Counted from the stretch's first letter, positions 9,355-17,401 are shown. The stretch: 64,000 bases of DNA from Rhodocyclaceae bacterium (GCA_022072095.1 JAJVIJ010000049.1:1-64000); one strand, 5' to 3'. The notes: generated by a model from the letters alone, not told the origin. Numbers and translations are program-made.

Positions 9355-9672
9355 ATGACCGAACCGACACGACTGCGCGCGAGCCTGCAAGGTGAAAAGA
9401 CCGTCGTGCGCATGCAGATGACGCATGACATGGAGACCGGTCAGCGCAGGGATGGGAGCGGCCGCACCATCCCGGCCTGGTTCATCCGCGAGCTCGCGGT
9501 CAGCCACAACGGACGCATCGTCCTGCAGGCGCAGTGGGGGCCGGCGATCGCGAAAAATCCTTACCTGCAGTTCGCGTTCCGTGGCGGCCGCGCCGGCGAC
9601 CGGATCCAGGTTCGCTGGCTGGACAGTCGCGGCGAGCAGCGCACCGACGAAACGGCGATCGTGACCGGCTGA
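9355..9672 (+). CDS. soxZ: SoxZ sulfur carrier partner subunit
   Basis: 105-residue cytosolically synthesised partner that forms the SoxYZ heterodimer and travels with SoxY to the periplasm. It has no signal peptide, as in the family. Seen: RLRASLQGEKTVVRMQMTHDMETG at the start, IPAWFIRELAVSHNG, a central WGPAIAKNPYLQFAFRGG, and a short C-terminus. All match SoxZ in order and length. It lies 37 bases after soxY, so the two are surely co-transcribed and made in equal amounts. The neighbours (SelO, membrane protein, PhaM-like) are not sulfur genes. The pair could serve Sox enzymes encoded elsewhere, or another sulfur-carrier role. Confidence 0.93.
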   Translation: MTEPTRLRASLQGEKTVVRMQMTHDMETGQRRDGSGRTIPAWFIRELAVSHNGRIVLQAQWGPAIAKNPYLQFAFRGGRAGDRIQVRWLDSRGEQRTDETAIVTG

Positions 9673-9708
9673 GCCCGGCCACACGGCTTTGGTGCGGTCG
9701 GATCCCGG

Positions 9709-10098
9709 TCAGGTCTTTTTCCGACCGGGAGGCGGGTCCGGCTTCGCGTCCTCGGCAGCGGGTGCGCCGCCAGACATCAGGTTCCAGGGCCAGAGCGCCG
9801 GGTTCGCGAAAGGATTGTTTGGAGGTGGTGTGCCGGTTTCGGCGGGCTGCCCGCTAGCGCCCATCGCCTGCATCGCGGCCAGCGCCGCGCGCTGCATTTC
9901 GAGCCCCTGTATGTTCATCTGCAACATGTTCAGATTCATGCGCAGCCAGCCTTCGACCGCCTTGAATTCCTGGATGCGCCGGTCGAGTTCCTTGATGTCC
10001 AGGGTCGGGGTCACCATGCCCGGGATCGCAAATCCCATTTGTCCCCAGAGCTTGCGTAGCTGCTCGAGCGGGTCCAAACCTGCGGCGGAACTGTCCAT
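9709..10098 (-). CDS. phaM: PhaM-like polyhydroxyalkanoate granule regulatory protein
   Basis: 129-residue protein resembling PhaM of Ralstonia eutropha, which binds PHA synthase PhaC and DNA and helps place PHB granules. The conserved core is present: MVTPTLDIKELDRRI, then KAVEGWLRMNLNMLQM and IQGLEMQRAALAAMQA, predicted as amphipathic helices. The C-terminus is Pro/Ala-rich and ends in a short basic tail (PGRKKT) that in PhaM contributes to DNA binding; here that tail is much shorter than in the Ralstonia protein. ATG at 10098 has GGAG upstream. PP2C phosphatase is the upstream neighbour on the same strand. No phaC, phaZ or phasin gene is in the window, so the PHA role rests on family resemblance only. 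Confidence 0.75.
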   Translation of the reverse strand: MDSSAAGLDPLEQLRKLWGQMGFAIPGMVTPTLDIKELDRRIQEFKAVEGWLRMNLNMLQMNIQGLEMQRAALAAMQAMGASGQPAETGTPPPNNPFANPALWPWNLMSGGAPAAEDAKPDPPPGRKKT

Positions 10099-10156
10099 CG
10101 CGATCACTCCGTCATCTCGGGGATCTCGATGATACGCCCAGCCCGCGCGCCGGGCT

Positions 10157-10972
10157 TCAGCCCAGGTCGGGGAAGTGTTTGCGCCGGGCCCGCCGCAGGC
10201 GCTCCTGGCGCTGGCGCTCCTGGGCCTCGGGGTCGGTGATCTTGACGATGACCAGCGACACGTTGTCGCCATGGGGCTGGCCGCGCGCACGCGCACGGCT
10301 GATCAGCTCGCCGGCCGCCTCGCGTGCGCCATACGCCGCCAGCACACCGCCGAGTTCGGCGTCGGAGAAATAGGCCCATAAGCCATCCGAGCACAGCAGG
10401 AAGCTGTCGCCATCCACGATCCGATCGGTCTCGCCAAAATCGCAGACGGGCTCGCGCTGCCCGCCCAGGCAGGCCAGCAGCATGTTCTTCTGCGGGTGAC
10501 GCTCGGCCGCCGCCGCATCGAGCTTGCCCTGGCGAACCAGTTCGGCCACCAGCGAGTGATCCTGTGTGCGGCTCACCAGCCGATCGCCGCGAAAGTGATA
10601 GATCCGCGAGTCGCCACAGTGCGCCCAATCGGCGCGCCCGCTCTGGACCAGCAGTACGCAGGCCGTGCTGTGTGGCTCCTGCTCGCTGGTGAATCGGGTG
10701 AGCTTGATCACCACGTGCGATTCGTCGACCATCGCTTTCAGGAACTCGCGCGGCGCCTGCTGGTTCGGACTGTAGCTTTCGAAGTTGCGTTCGGCATTGT
10801 GCAGCACCTGTTCCGCCGCCATCGCGCCACCGCTGTGCCCGCCCATGCCGTCCGCGAGCACGGCGAGCAGCATGCCGGGTCGCTTGGGATGGGAGATGAG
10901 CGTGGCGCGATCCTGTTGCTCCCGCCGGTCGCCAATGTGTTGAGCGATGCAGCTATCGATCTGTAGAGCCAT
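10157..10972 (-). CDS. PP2C-family Ser/Thr protein phosphatase
   Basis: Metal-dependent phosphatase of 271 residues that removes phosphate from Ser/Thr of proteins, opposing Hanks-type kinases. The PPM motifs are in order: QQDRATLIS near residue 20, ADGMGGHSGG (two-metal Asp) near 40, GDSRIYHF, TQDHSLV, LLCSDGLWAYFSD, and GDNVSLVIVKI near the C-terminus. The C-terminal tail is very basic (RQRQERLRRARRKHF). It is cytosolic, with no signal or membrane segment. The only kinase in the window with a matching fold is at 31098-32480, about 20 kb away on the same strand. Whether they act as a pair is inference. PhaM-like gene follows 58 bases downstream. Confidence 0.93.
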   Translation of the reverse strand: MALQIDSCIAQHIGDRREQQDRATLISHPKRPGMLLAVLADGMGGHSGGAMAAEQVLHNAERNFESYSPNQQAPREFLKAMVDESHVVIKLTRFTSEQEPHSTACVLLVQSGRADWAHCGDSRIYHFRGDRLVSRTQDHSLVAELVRQGKLDAAAAERHPQKNMLLACLGGQREPVCDFGETDRIVDGDSFLLCSDGLWAYFSDAELGGVLAAYGAREAAGELISRARARGQPHGDNVSLVIVKITDPEAQERQRQERLRRARRKHFPDLG

Positions 10973-11115
10973 GTGCGATGGGGGGCGTGTGCGGGTGGAA
11001 CTATCCGGCTAGTGACGGCGCGGAAAGAAAATCCTGTAATGCGCTGCCGCGACCGGTGATCGGGTCGAAGGGTGCGCGCGACCTCGGCATCGGGAGGGTG
11101 AAGACTCTGGCTGCA

Positions 11116-12357
11116 TCAGGCCCCGCCCCGGAGTCGTGGCGCGAGCCATTCCAGCCAGTGGCGCACCGGCGGCGCCTGCGGGTCGGATAGATGGGTGATG
11201 CAGGCGATATTGGCGCTGGCGATGCCGTCCGGTGTCTCGGCACACAAATGCCCGAGTTTGCGTGCCCGCAGCGCCCCGGCGATCGTGGGCTGCAACAGGC
11301 TGTAGGCGCCGCCGGCGCCGCAGCACAGATGCGCCTCGGCGGCCGGCAACAGCGTGTGGCCGACTGCTTCCAGGAGGGGTTCGACCAGGCCGCGTAGCCT
11401 GCGGGCGTGTTGTTGCGTACAGGGTGCCTGATAGACCAGGCGTGCGGCGGCCCCATCGGCAGTCGCGGCACGCAAATGCTCGCGGTACGGCGAAATCAGC
11501 TCGGCCGGGTCGCGCGTCGCCTGCGCCACGCGCGCCGCCTTCCCGGCATAGTCCGGGTCGTCGGCCAACAGGCTGGCGTACCGGCACATGAAAGCGGTGC
11601 AACCCGAACCCGTGACTGCCACCGAGCGCGCGCCATGGCGGTCGAGCGCGGCCGACAAGGCGTCGATCGTGCGCCGCGCCGCGCGCCGGCTGGCGTGGAA
11701 ATCGTCCAGATGATGGGACAGCGCGCCACAACATCCGATGTCCACCGCCTCCACGCGCATACCCAGCACGGCCAGCACCCGCGCGAGGGCGATCCGGATC
11801 CCCGGCGCCAGGACAGGCTCCACACATCCGCTGGGCATCAGCACCGGCTCGGCCTCAAAGGGCGCCAATTCGGTACCGGGGGGCGACCGCAGCCGGGCCC
11901 TTGGCGGCACACGCACACCGAGCAGCTTCGGCGCCAGGGGTCCGGACCAGCGGGCAAGGCCCAGCGCCCAGCCGAACAGCCGGCGCCGCGGCAGCAGCCG
12001 ACTCAGCGCCGCGCGCCGCAGCCGATCGGCCAGCGGGCGCGGCCGGCGAGCGAGCACGGCGCGACCGATGTCGAGCAGGCGGGTATAACCGACGCCGGAT
12101 GGGCAGGCGGTCTCGCAGCCGGCACAGTGCAGGCAGCGATCCAGATGCTCGCGCGTGGCTTCCGTCCATGGGCGTCCCTCGAAAACCTGCATGATCAGGT
12201 CGATGCGGCCGCGCGGACCGTCGCGCTCGTCGCCCAGCAATTGGTAGGTCGGACACACCGCATTGCACAGTCCGCAATGTACGCAGCGACGCATGATGGC
12301 TTCGGCCTCGTCGCCCGCCGCGGTTTGCCGGAATGTCAGCTCGATGCGCGTGCGCAT
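11116..12357 (-). CDS. glcF: Glycolate oxidase iron-sulfur subunit GlcF
   Basis: 413-residue membrane-associated electron-transfer subunit of glycolate dehydrogenase (GlcDEF), which oxidises glycolate to glyoxylate. Two 4Fe-4S motifs lie at the N-terminus: CVHCGLCNAVCP near residue 25 and CLHCAGCETACP near 75. Two CCG cysteine-rich domains follow (GCCGALSHHLDD, CCGAGGAYSLLQP). Length and layout fit GlcF. Its ATG overlaps the xseA stop (TGATG), so it is translationally coupled to xseA. Odd: glcD and glcE, normally just upstream, are absent; xseA takes their place. A glyoxylate-consuming class V aminotransferase lies at 57918. A related (Fe-S) lactate or glycerol oxidoreductase subunit is the main alternative. 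Confidence 0.88.
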   Translation of the reverse strand: MRTRIELTFRQTAAGDEAEAIMRRCVHCGLCNAVCPTYQLLGDERDGPRGRIDLIMQVFEGRPWTEATREHLDRCLHCAGCETACPSGVGYTRLLDIGRAVLARRPRPLADRLRRAALSRLLPRRRLFGWALGLARWSGPLAPKLLGVRVPPRARLRSPPGTELAPFEAEPVLMPSGCVEPVLAPGIRIALARVLAVLGMRVEAVDIGCCGALSHHLDDFHASRRAARRTIDALSAALDRHGARSVAVTGSGCTAFMCRYASLLADDPDYAGKAARVAQATRDPAELISPYREHLRAATADGAAARLVYQAPCTQQHARRLRGLVEPLLEAVGHTLLPAAEAHLCCGAGGAYSLLQPTIAGALRARKLGHLCAETPDGIASANIACITHLSDPQAPPVRHWLEWLAPRLRGGA

Positions 12358-13742
12358 CAGACGGTCGGCCCGATTTGCGCAGCGGAACGCACGCGGCCGG
12401 CCGCCTCGGCGGGTGCAGGAACGGCGCCCGGTTGGTGTGCGCTTACACGCGCACGCAGGGCTCCCCGTGCAAGTTCGATCGCGATCTCGTCGCCGTCATC
12501 GACCATGGCCGCGTCGCGGACCACGTCCCCGGCCCTGGTGCTGACGATCGCGTAACCGCGCGCCAGCAGCATCGCCGGGTTGGCCTGGGCCAGACCATGT
12601 GCTAGTCCTTCGAGCTTGCGATGCGCATCGTCCACACTTCGCGTACTGGCCGCGACGAGGCGCCGCTCGAGCTGCGCGAGCGCGGCCGCATGAGCCGAGA
12701 GGTCCGGGCGCAGCGTGGCCAGCGAGTGGCCGGCGGTCTGGCAACGCAAGCGCATTCGCAGCACGAGACCGGCCTGTGCGGCGCCGAGCCGCGCCGCCTG
12801 CGCACGCACGCGTTCCCGGGCGGCGGCCAGGCGTTCGGCTGGCCGGACAAGCCCGGCCGTCGCCAGGTCCAGCGCCTGGTAGGCGCGGCCCAACGTCTGA
12901 CGCATGCCGGCACGCAGGCGGCGCCCGTACTCGGGCAGACGTTCGAGCGCCGCATCGTAGCCGGACGACGCCGCCAGCGCCGCAGCGGTCGGGGTGGTCG
13001 TACGCAGGTCGGCAACGAGATCGGCGATGCTGAGGTCGGTTTCGTGCCCGATGCCGGTGACGATGGGGATGGGGCTGGCTGCCAGCGCACGCGCCAGCGC
13101 CTCGTCGTTGTACGCTTGCAGATCCTCGATGCCGCCGCCGCCGCGTACCAGCAGCAACACGGCGCAGCGCGCCTCGGCCCGCGCCTGGTCGAGCGCGCGC
13201 GTGAGCTGGCGTGGCGCCTCGGCGCCTTGCACGCCTGCCGGATAGACGATCACCGGTACCCATGGGCAGCGTTGTGCGAGGACGGCCTGGACGTCGCGCA
13301 GCGCAGCAGCTGCCAGCGAGGTCACGATGCCGATGGCGGCCGGGAAAGCCGGTATGGGCCGCTTGCGCTCCGGGTCGAACAGCCCTTCGCGTTCCAGCTT
13401 GGCTTTCAGGCGCATGAATGCCTCGAACAGCGCTCCGGCGCCGGCAAGGCGCAGGCTGTCGACCTCGAGTTGCAGTTCGCCGCGCGGCTCGTAGACGCTG
13501 ACGGCGACGAGCGCCTCGATACGCTGACCGATTTCCATGCGAAAAGGCAGCAGCTGGGCGCGCCCGCGAAACATGACACAGCGCGCCTGGGCGCGCGCAT
13601 CCTTGAGCGTGAAATAGAAGTGGCCGGACGCCGCCCGTGTCAGGCTGGCGACTTCGCCCGCCACCCACAGCATCGGCAGCGCGGTCGCCAGCGAGCGCCG
13701 GACTTCGCGCAGCAATTCCGACACGGTCACCGCCGCCGTCAT
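12357..13742 (-). CDS. xseA: Exodeoxyribonuclease VII large subunit
   Basis: Catalytic subunit (461 residues) of exonuclease VII, which degrades single-stranded DNA from both ends into oligonucleotides and works with the small subunit XseB. An N-terminal OB-fold holds LWVAGEVASLTRAASGHFYFTLKD and CVMFRGRA. The catalytic core follows, with FPAAIGIVTSLAAAALRDV, RGGGGIEDLQAYNDEALARA, and TGIGHETDLSIADLVADLRTTTPTAAA by position. A long alpha-helical/coiled-coil region and a C-terminal beta barrel (LARGYAIV) complete it. The start at 13742 (MTAAVTVSELL) places the OB-fold as in relatives; the frame extends to 13808 without support. xseB is not in the window. glcF is coupled downstream. Confidence 0.95.
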   Translation of the reverse strand: MTAAVTVSELLREVRRSLATALPMLWVAGEVASLTRAASGHFYFTLKDARAQARCVMFRGRAQLLPFRMEIGQRIEALVAVSVYEPRGELQLEVDSLRLAGAGALFEAFMRLKAKLEREGLFDPERKRPIPAFPAAIGIVTSLAAAALRDVQAVLAQRCPWVPVIVYPAGVQGAEAPRQLTRALDQARAEARCAVLLLVRGGGGIEDLQAYNDEALARALAASPIPIVTGIGHETDLSIADLVADLRTTTPTAAALAASSGYDAALERLPEYGRRLRAGMRQTLGRAYQALDLATAGLVRPAERLAAARERVRAQAARLGAAQAGLVLRMRLRCQTAGHSLATLRPDLSAHAAALAQLERRLVAASTRSVDDAHRKLEGLAHGLAQANPAMLLARGYAIVSTRAGDVVRDAAMVDDGDEIAIELARGALRARVSAHQPGAVPAPAEAAGRVRSAAQIGPTV

Positions 13743-14126
13743 CGTGTCCGCCCAGGCGGGCGCCGCGTCCCGATCGCGGCCGGCATGCGCGCGCGGGCGC
13801 CCCGGCATCCGCTGCCGCAGATCTCGGTTCCGGCTGTCCGCCGCACTCGGAAGATGATCGTAACTAATTGTTTATCAATCACTTTAATAAAGCTTCAATA
13901 TTCATCAAAGCAAGAAAACCCCTTTTCGAAACGGAGCTTAGCGCATTCGCCCACGACTAACCCACAAGCTTGTCCACAGGTTTTGTGGATAAGCATCGCA
14001 GCCTTTCGGCCACCCTTTCCGGGCGGCGATCGATGCGACGCCGGTGTTGCGTCCGTCATGGGCTTCTTGCGTCCCATGGTGACAGCGATTACATTTCGCC
14101 GTTCGCCTTGTACGGGGACCATAAGG
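13743..14126. other. AT-rich intergenic region upstream of exbB and xseA
   Basis: A 384-base divergent intergenic stretch. From about 13858 to 13930 the sequence is far richer in A and T than anything around it (for example GTTTATCAATCACTTTAATA). Right of that lie DnaA-box-like nonamers, listed separately. It must also hold the promoters of xseA (minus) and exbB (plus). I see no reliable gene: the long plus frame that runs through here is the antisense frame of xseA joining exbB. Confidence 0.6.
13958..13992. promoter_or_regulatory. Cluster of three DnaA-box-like nonamers
   Basis: Within 35 bases: TAACCCACA (13958-13966, plus; two mismatches to TTATCCACA), TTGTCCACA (13970-13978, plus; one mismatch), and TGTGGATAA (13984-13992; perfect TTATCCACA on minus). 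The last two face each other across five bases. A perfect ACAAGCTTGT palindrome overlaps the first two. The AT-rich stretch lies immediately left. This resembles a DnaA-binding regulatory or unwinding site, but no dnaA, rpmH or gidA is near. Confidence 0.5.
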
Positions 14127-14732
14127 GTGTTCGCCATCATTCAAGCAGCCGGCTGGCCGATTTACTTTCTGCTGATCGCTTCCGTCATCGCGGTCGCGCT
14201 GATCATCGAGCGCAGCTTCGCCCTCCGGCGCGCACGCATCGTTCCCGGCGGGCTGCTGGACAGCGTCATCGGCGATTATCGCCAGGGTGGGGTGACCGAG
14301 GCGCAGATCGCTCGCCTGGAGGCGCATTCCCCGCTCGGCCGTATCCTTGCTTCCGGTCTGCGCAATGCCGGGTCGAGCCGGGACATGGTCAAGGAGGCGA
14401 TCGAAGAAGCCGGGAGCGCGGTGGCCCACGATCTCAACCGCTACCTGACGACGCTGGGCACGATCGCGGCGGTCAGCCCGCTGCTAGGGCTGTTCGGCAC
14501 CGTGGTCGGCATGATCGAGATATTCGGCTCCCAGGCGCCGGGCCAGGGCAATCCGCAGGAGCTGGCGCACGGCATCTCGGTGGCACTGTACAACACCGGG
14601 TTCGGCCTGCTGATCGCCATTCCCAGCATGATTTTCTATCGCCATTTCCGTGCCCTCATCGACGGTTTTCTGGTCGACATGGAACAGAAGGCGATCCGCC
14701 TGGCCGAAGTGATCGGCGCCCGCGCCGATTGA
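14127..14732 (+). CDS. exbB: ExbB/TolQ-family proton channel subunit
   Basis: Inner-membrane subunit (201 residues) of the ExbB-ExbD motor that uses proton-motive force to energise TonB-dependent outer-membrane uptake. Seen: first transmembrane helix (GWPIYFLLIASVIAVALIIE) right after the N-terminus, a long cytoplasmic domain, and the paired helices with the conserved LTTLGTIAAVSPLLGLFGTV and NTGFGLLIAIPSMIFYRHF segments. The start is GTG at 14127 (VFAIIQAAG), which gives the N-terminus usual for betaproteobacterial ExbB and has GGGGA upstream; the much longer open frame to the left is antisense to xseA. exbD follows 18 bases later. No tonB gene is seen here. Confidence 0.93.
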   Translation: MFAIIQAAGWPIYFLLIASVIAVALIIERSFALRRARIVPGGLLDSVIGDYRQGGVTEAQIARLEAHSPLGRILASGLRNAGSSRDMVKEAIEEAGSAVAHDLNRYLTTLGTIAAVSPLLGLFGTVVGMIEIFGSQAPGQGNPQELAHGISVALYNTGFGLLIAIPSMIFYRHFRALIDGFLVDMEQKAIRLAEVIGARAD

Positions 14733-14750
14733 CCGCAGGGTGGGCGAACG

Positions 14751-15170
14751 ATGAATTTTCGACGCGGCATCAGCCGGGACGAGCCCGAGATCAATCTGAT
14801 CCCGCTCATCGACGTGCTGCTCGTGATCCTGATCTTCGTGATGGTCACGACTACTTACTCCAAGGTGGCCGGGCTCGAGATCAACCTGCCGAGCGGCCAG
14901 GCCCAGGACGCGGCGGACAAGCCGAATGAAATCGACGTCATGATCACCGCGACCGGCGAGATACTGGTCAACCGTACTCCGGTCGGCGGCGGCGACGTCG
15001 CCAGCCTCGAGGCGGCGCTCCGGCGTGCCGCGAACGGTGCCGCACAGGCGGTGGTCGTGATTCACAGCGACAAGGACGCCCGTTTGCAGTCGAGCATCGA
15101 TGTGATGCAGGCTGCCCAGCAGGCCGGCTTGTCGGCGGTGAGCTTTGCCATCCAGAAGCCGGGCCGCTAG
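14751..15170 (+). CDS. exbD: ExbD/TolR-family proton channel subunit
   Basis: 139-residue partner of ExbB. A short cytoplasmic N-terminus leads into one transmembrane helix with the proton-carrying Asp (INLIPLIDVLLVILIFVMVT; Asp in the PLIDVLLV motif). A periplasmic domain follows with the usual TATGEILVNRTPV and VVVIHSDKDAR elements. Residue order and length match the family. It lies 18 bases after exbB and before lpxK, the standard betaproteobacterial order. ExbB and ExbD form a pentamer-dimer motor that drives TonB; with no neighbour for iron uptake, the transported substrates cannot be inferred. TolR is less likely, given the context with lpxK and kdsB. Confidence 0.95.
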   Translation: MNFRRGISRDEPEINLIPLIDVLLVILIFVMVTTTYSKVAGLEINLPSGQAQDAADKPNEIDVMITATGEILVNRTPVGGGDVASLEAALRRAANGAAQAVVVIHSDKDARLQSSIDVMQAAQQAGLSAVSFAIQKPGR

Positions 15171-15207
15171 CGCTTCGCCGACGAGCGACGGGCCAGCCCG
15201 TGGCCGC

Positions 15208-16293
15208 ATGCGCATCGATCAGTGGCTGAGCCGCAACTGGCGGGCTCGGGGCGCGTTTGCCCGACTGTCCTACCCGGTCGCCGCCGGGCTGGGCGCGCTC
15301 GTGGCGCTGCGCCGCCGACTCTACGCTTCGGGGCTACTGGCGACGCGGCACCTGCCGGTCCCGGTGGTGGTGATCGGCAGCATTTATGTGGGCGGTACCG
15401 GCAAGACGCCGCTGGTCTTGTGGCTCGCGCGCCGGCTGGGCGCGCACGGACTTCGGGTCGGACTCATCAGCCGCGGTCACGGCCGGACGGGCAGCGAGGC
15501 CCGCCTGGTCGAGCGGCACGCCGATCCGGCGGAGGTGGGTGATGAACCGGCGCTGCTGGCGCGCGACAGCGCTTGTCCGGTCGCTGTCGGGGCCGACCGC
15601 CATGCCGCCGGCCGGCTGCTGCTCGACCATGATCCGAACTTGGACCTGATCCTGACCGACGACGGCCTGCAGCACTATCGGCTGGCGCGCGATATCGAGC
15701 TGTGTGTGCTCGATGGCCGCGGACTGGGCAATGGCTGGCTGCTGCCGGCCGGGCCCCTGCGCGAGCCCGCGTCGCGGCTCGCCAGCGTCGGCGCTCTGGT
15801 GTTGAATGGTACCGAGACCGTGCCTGCAGCGGCCGCCGGGCGACCGGTGTTCGGGCTGCGACTGGTGGCGCGCGAGCTGTACCGGCTCCAGGACGAGCAC
15901 AGGGTCGAACCGCTGTCGTTCCTCAAGGGGCGGCGCGTGCACGCGCTTGCCGGGATCGGCGATCCGCAGCGCTTTTTCGCACAACTGCGCGCCCTCGGCG
16001 CCGAGGTCCTCGGACGCGCGCTGCCCGATCATCACCGCTATCGACGAGAAGATCTGGCCTTCGGTGATGCGCGACCGATCGTGATGACCGAGAAGGACGC
16101 GATAAAATGCCATCGTTTCGACGTGGCCGACGCCTGGGTGTTGCGAGTCGATGCCGAGGTGGCCCCGATCGTGGCCGGCCGTACCGGTTCCGGCTCGGGG
16201 CATCCCAACCTGGATCAATGGATCATCGAAAGCCTTTATGGACCCTCGTTTGTTGGACATTCTGGTCTGCCCGGTGTGCAAGAGTCCGCTTGA
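15208..16293 (+). CDS. lpxK: Tetraacyldisaccharide 4'-kinase
   Basis: Inner-membrane kinase (361 residues) that phosphorylates the 4' position of the lipid A disaccharide, giving lipid IVA. An N-terminal hydrophobic/amphipathic helix anchors it ([20 protein letters not shown]). The Walker A loop reads [10 protein letters not shown], followed by [11 protein letters not shown], and the later [16 protein letters not shown] holds conserved catalytic Asp residues. C-terminal FVGHSGLPG tail overlaps the next gene. The ATG at 15208 fits the family N-terminus, although upstream codons are open. Part of exbD-lpxK-Trm112-kdsB. Its stop lies 56 bases inside the Trm112 gene, in a different frame, so the two are tightly coupled. 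Essential for outer-membrane building. Confidence 0.95.
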   Translation: MRIDQWLSRNWRARGAFARLSYPVAAGLGALVALRRRLYASGLLATRHLPVPVVVIGSIYVGGTGKTPLVLWLARRLGAHGLRVGLISRGHGRTGSEARLVERHADPAEVGDEPALLARDSACPVAVGADRHAAGRLLLDHDPNLDLILTDDGLQHYRLARDIELCVLDGRGLGNGWLLPAGPLREPASRLASVGALVLNGTETVPAAAAGRPVFGLRLVARELYRLQDEHRVEPLSFLKGRRVHALAGIGDPQRFFAQLRALGAEVLGRALPDHHRYRREDLAFGDARPIVMTEKDAIKCHRFDVADAWVLRVDAEVAPIVAGRTGSGSGHPNLDQWIIESLYGPSFVGHSGLPGVQESA

Positions 16294-16432
16294 GTATCGC
16301 AAGGCGGACGGGGAGCTGGTCTGCGCGCCCTGCAAGCTCGCCTACCCGATCCGCGATGGCGTACCGCACATGCTCGAGGAGGCCGCGCGCAGTCTGAACG
16401 GAGCGGAACTAGGGGGGGGCGCTGGACAATGA
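16238..16432 (+). CDS. Trm112 family zinc-ribbon-like protein
   Basis: 64-residue protein of the YcaR/Trm112 family ([15 protein letters not shown] start). In bacteria the family sits between lpxK and kdsB; eukaryotic Trm112 activates several methyltransferases, and the bacterial role is not settled. Seen: [10 protein letters not shown] and a second CAPC pair that would form a small zinc knuckle, then [13 protein letters not shown], the family signature. The gene begins inside lpxK and its stop overlaps the kdsB start (ATGA), so all three should be translated together. The C-terminal GGGAGQ tail is variable. Too small for an enzyme by itself; a partner or metal-binding role is likely. Confidence 0.92.
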   Translation: MDPRLLDILVCPVCKSPLEYRKADGELVCAPCKLAYPIRDGVPHMLEEAARSLNGAELGGGAGQ

Positions 16433-17211
16433 GTTCGCGAACGGACTTTCGCGTGATCGTGCCGGCGCGCTACGCGTCGACGCGTCTGCCGGGCAAGATG
16501 CTGTGCGACCTCGGCGGACGGCCCATGGTCGTGCACACGGCCGAACGCGCGCGCGCGAGCGGAGCGCGTGAGGTCTGGATCGCCACCGACCACGAGGAGA
16601 TCGCGGAGGCGGCGCGCGCGCACGGCCACGCCGTGGTCATGACCTCGTCTCATCATGCCAGCGGCACGGAGCGCGTCGCCGAAGCGACGTCGCTGCTGGG
16701 CTGGGGGCAGGGCGAGATCGTCGTCAATGTCCAGGGCGACGAACCGCTGATCGAGCCCGAGACCATCGTTGCCGTCGCGCAGGCGCTTGCCGACGACCCC
16801 GAAGCGGCCATCGCGACCGCCAGCCATCCCATCGATGACGCTGCCGTGTTGTTCGACATCAACACGGTCAAGGTGGTCTGCGATCACCAGGGCAATGCCT
16901 TGTATTTTTCGCGAGCGCCGATCCCTTATGCCCGCGACACCTTCGGTGAACTCGGCGCGAGCCGGTCGTGCGCCGTGCTGCCGGCTGGCATGCCGGTCGA
17001 GCGGCACGTCGGCATCTACGCCTACCGCGTGCGCTTCCTGCGCCATTTTCTGAAACTCGCGCCCTGTCCGCTGGAAACCTTTGAGGTTCTGGAGCAACTG
17101 CGAGCGCTCTGGTACGGCCACCGCGTGCGCGTGGTGCAGGGCCTGGCCAAACCCGAACCGGGGGTGGACACGGCGGACGATCTGGCGCGCGTGCGCGCCC
17201 GCCTGAGCTGA
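16429..17211 (+). CDS. kdsB: 3-deoxy-manno-octulosonate cytidylyltransferase
   Basis: Cytosolic enzyme (260 residues) that activates Kdo with CTP to CMP-Kdo for the LPS inner core. N-terminal nucleotide-binding loop [17 protein letters not shown], then [23 protein letters not shown] (Mg-binding Asp), and [24 protein letters not shown] and [10 protein letters not shown] complete the fold, and the C-terminal [12 protein letters not shown] is typical. It overlaps the Trm112 gene by four bases. This ends the exbB-kdsB cluster; the usual next gene adk is missing, and an accessory patch with repeats follows. That makes the 3' edge of kdsB the likely boundary of an insertion. Confidence 0.96.
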   Translation: MSSRTDFRVIVPARYASTRLPGKMLCDLGGRPMVVHTAERARASGAREVWIATDHEEIAEAARAHGHAVVMTSSHHASGTERVAEATSLLGWGQGEIVVNVQGDEPLIEPETIVAVAQALADDPEAAIATASHPIDDAAVLFDINTVKVVCDHQGNALYFSRAPIPYARDTFGELGASRSCAVLPAGMPVERHVGIYAYRVRFLRHFLKLAPCPLETFEVLEQLRALWYGHRVRVVQGLAKPEPGVDTADDLARVRARLS

Positions 17212-17299
17212 TGAGGGTTGGGCGTCACCGTAGTAGGCACACTGCTAAGGTGTCCTCACTTTGGCCGCCGTGGCGTCAAACCTCCCCGCGGCCAGCGCC

Positions 17300-17401
17300 T
17301 GTCTTCTGTACACCTCGAGCACGAGTGCTCAAAAACCGGGGTCGTCCAAGCACCGGCTCAGATCGTGGCTCGCTTCGCGATCACGATCTAACCTTGGTCG
17401 T
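17300..17401 (+). repeat. Direct repeat copy A (~100 bp) flanking the accessory patch
   Basis: 102 bases that recur at 18794-18894 in the same orientation with about eight substitutions and one single-base gap. It contains two inverted repeats: GAGCAC/GTGCTC at its left and GATCGTG/CACGATC (17361-17367 with 17382-17388) near its right end, with TCGCTTCGCGA between. It resembles a REP-like or mobile-element-end sequence. The right end overlaps the antitoxin stop region. Confidence 0.85.

Noticed and set aside
8691..9431. An N-terminal extension of the three-helix membrane protein
   Set aside because: It would be antisense to soxY and soxZ, both clear genes. The ATG at 8690 has a good ribosome site.
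13858..13992. Chromosome replication origin
   Set aside because: DnaA-box-like nonamers and AT richness are present, but only three boxes are seen and no usual origin neighbour gene is near. Kept as a DnaA-site finding instead.
12621..14126. A 500-residue N-terminal extension of ExbB
   Set aside because: The frame happens to stay open through the antisense of xseA and the intergenic gap. ExbB proteins start where GTG 14127 places the N-terminus, and the extension has no ExbB-like content.
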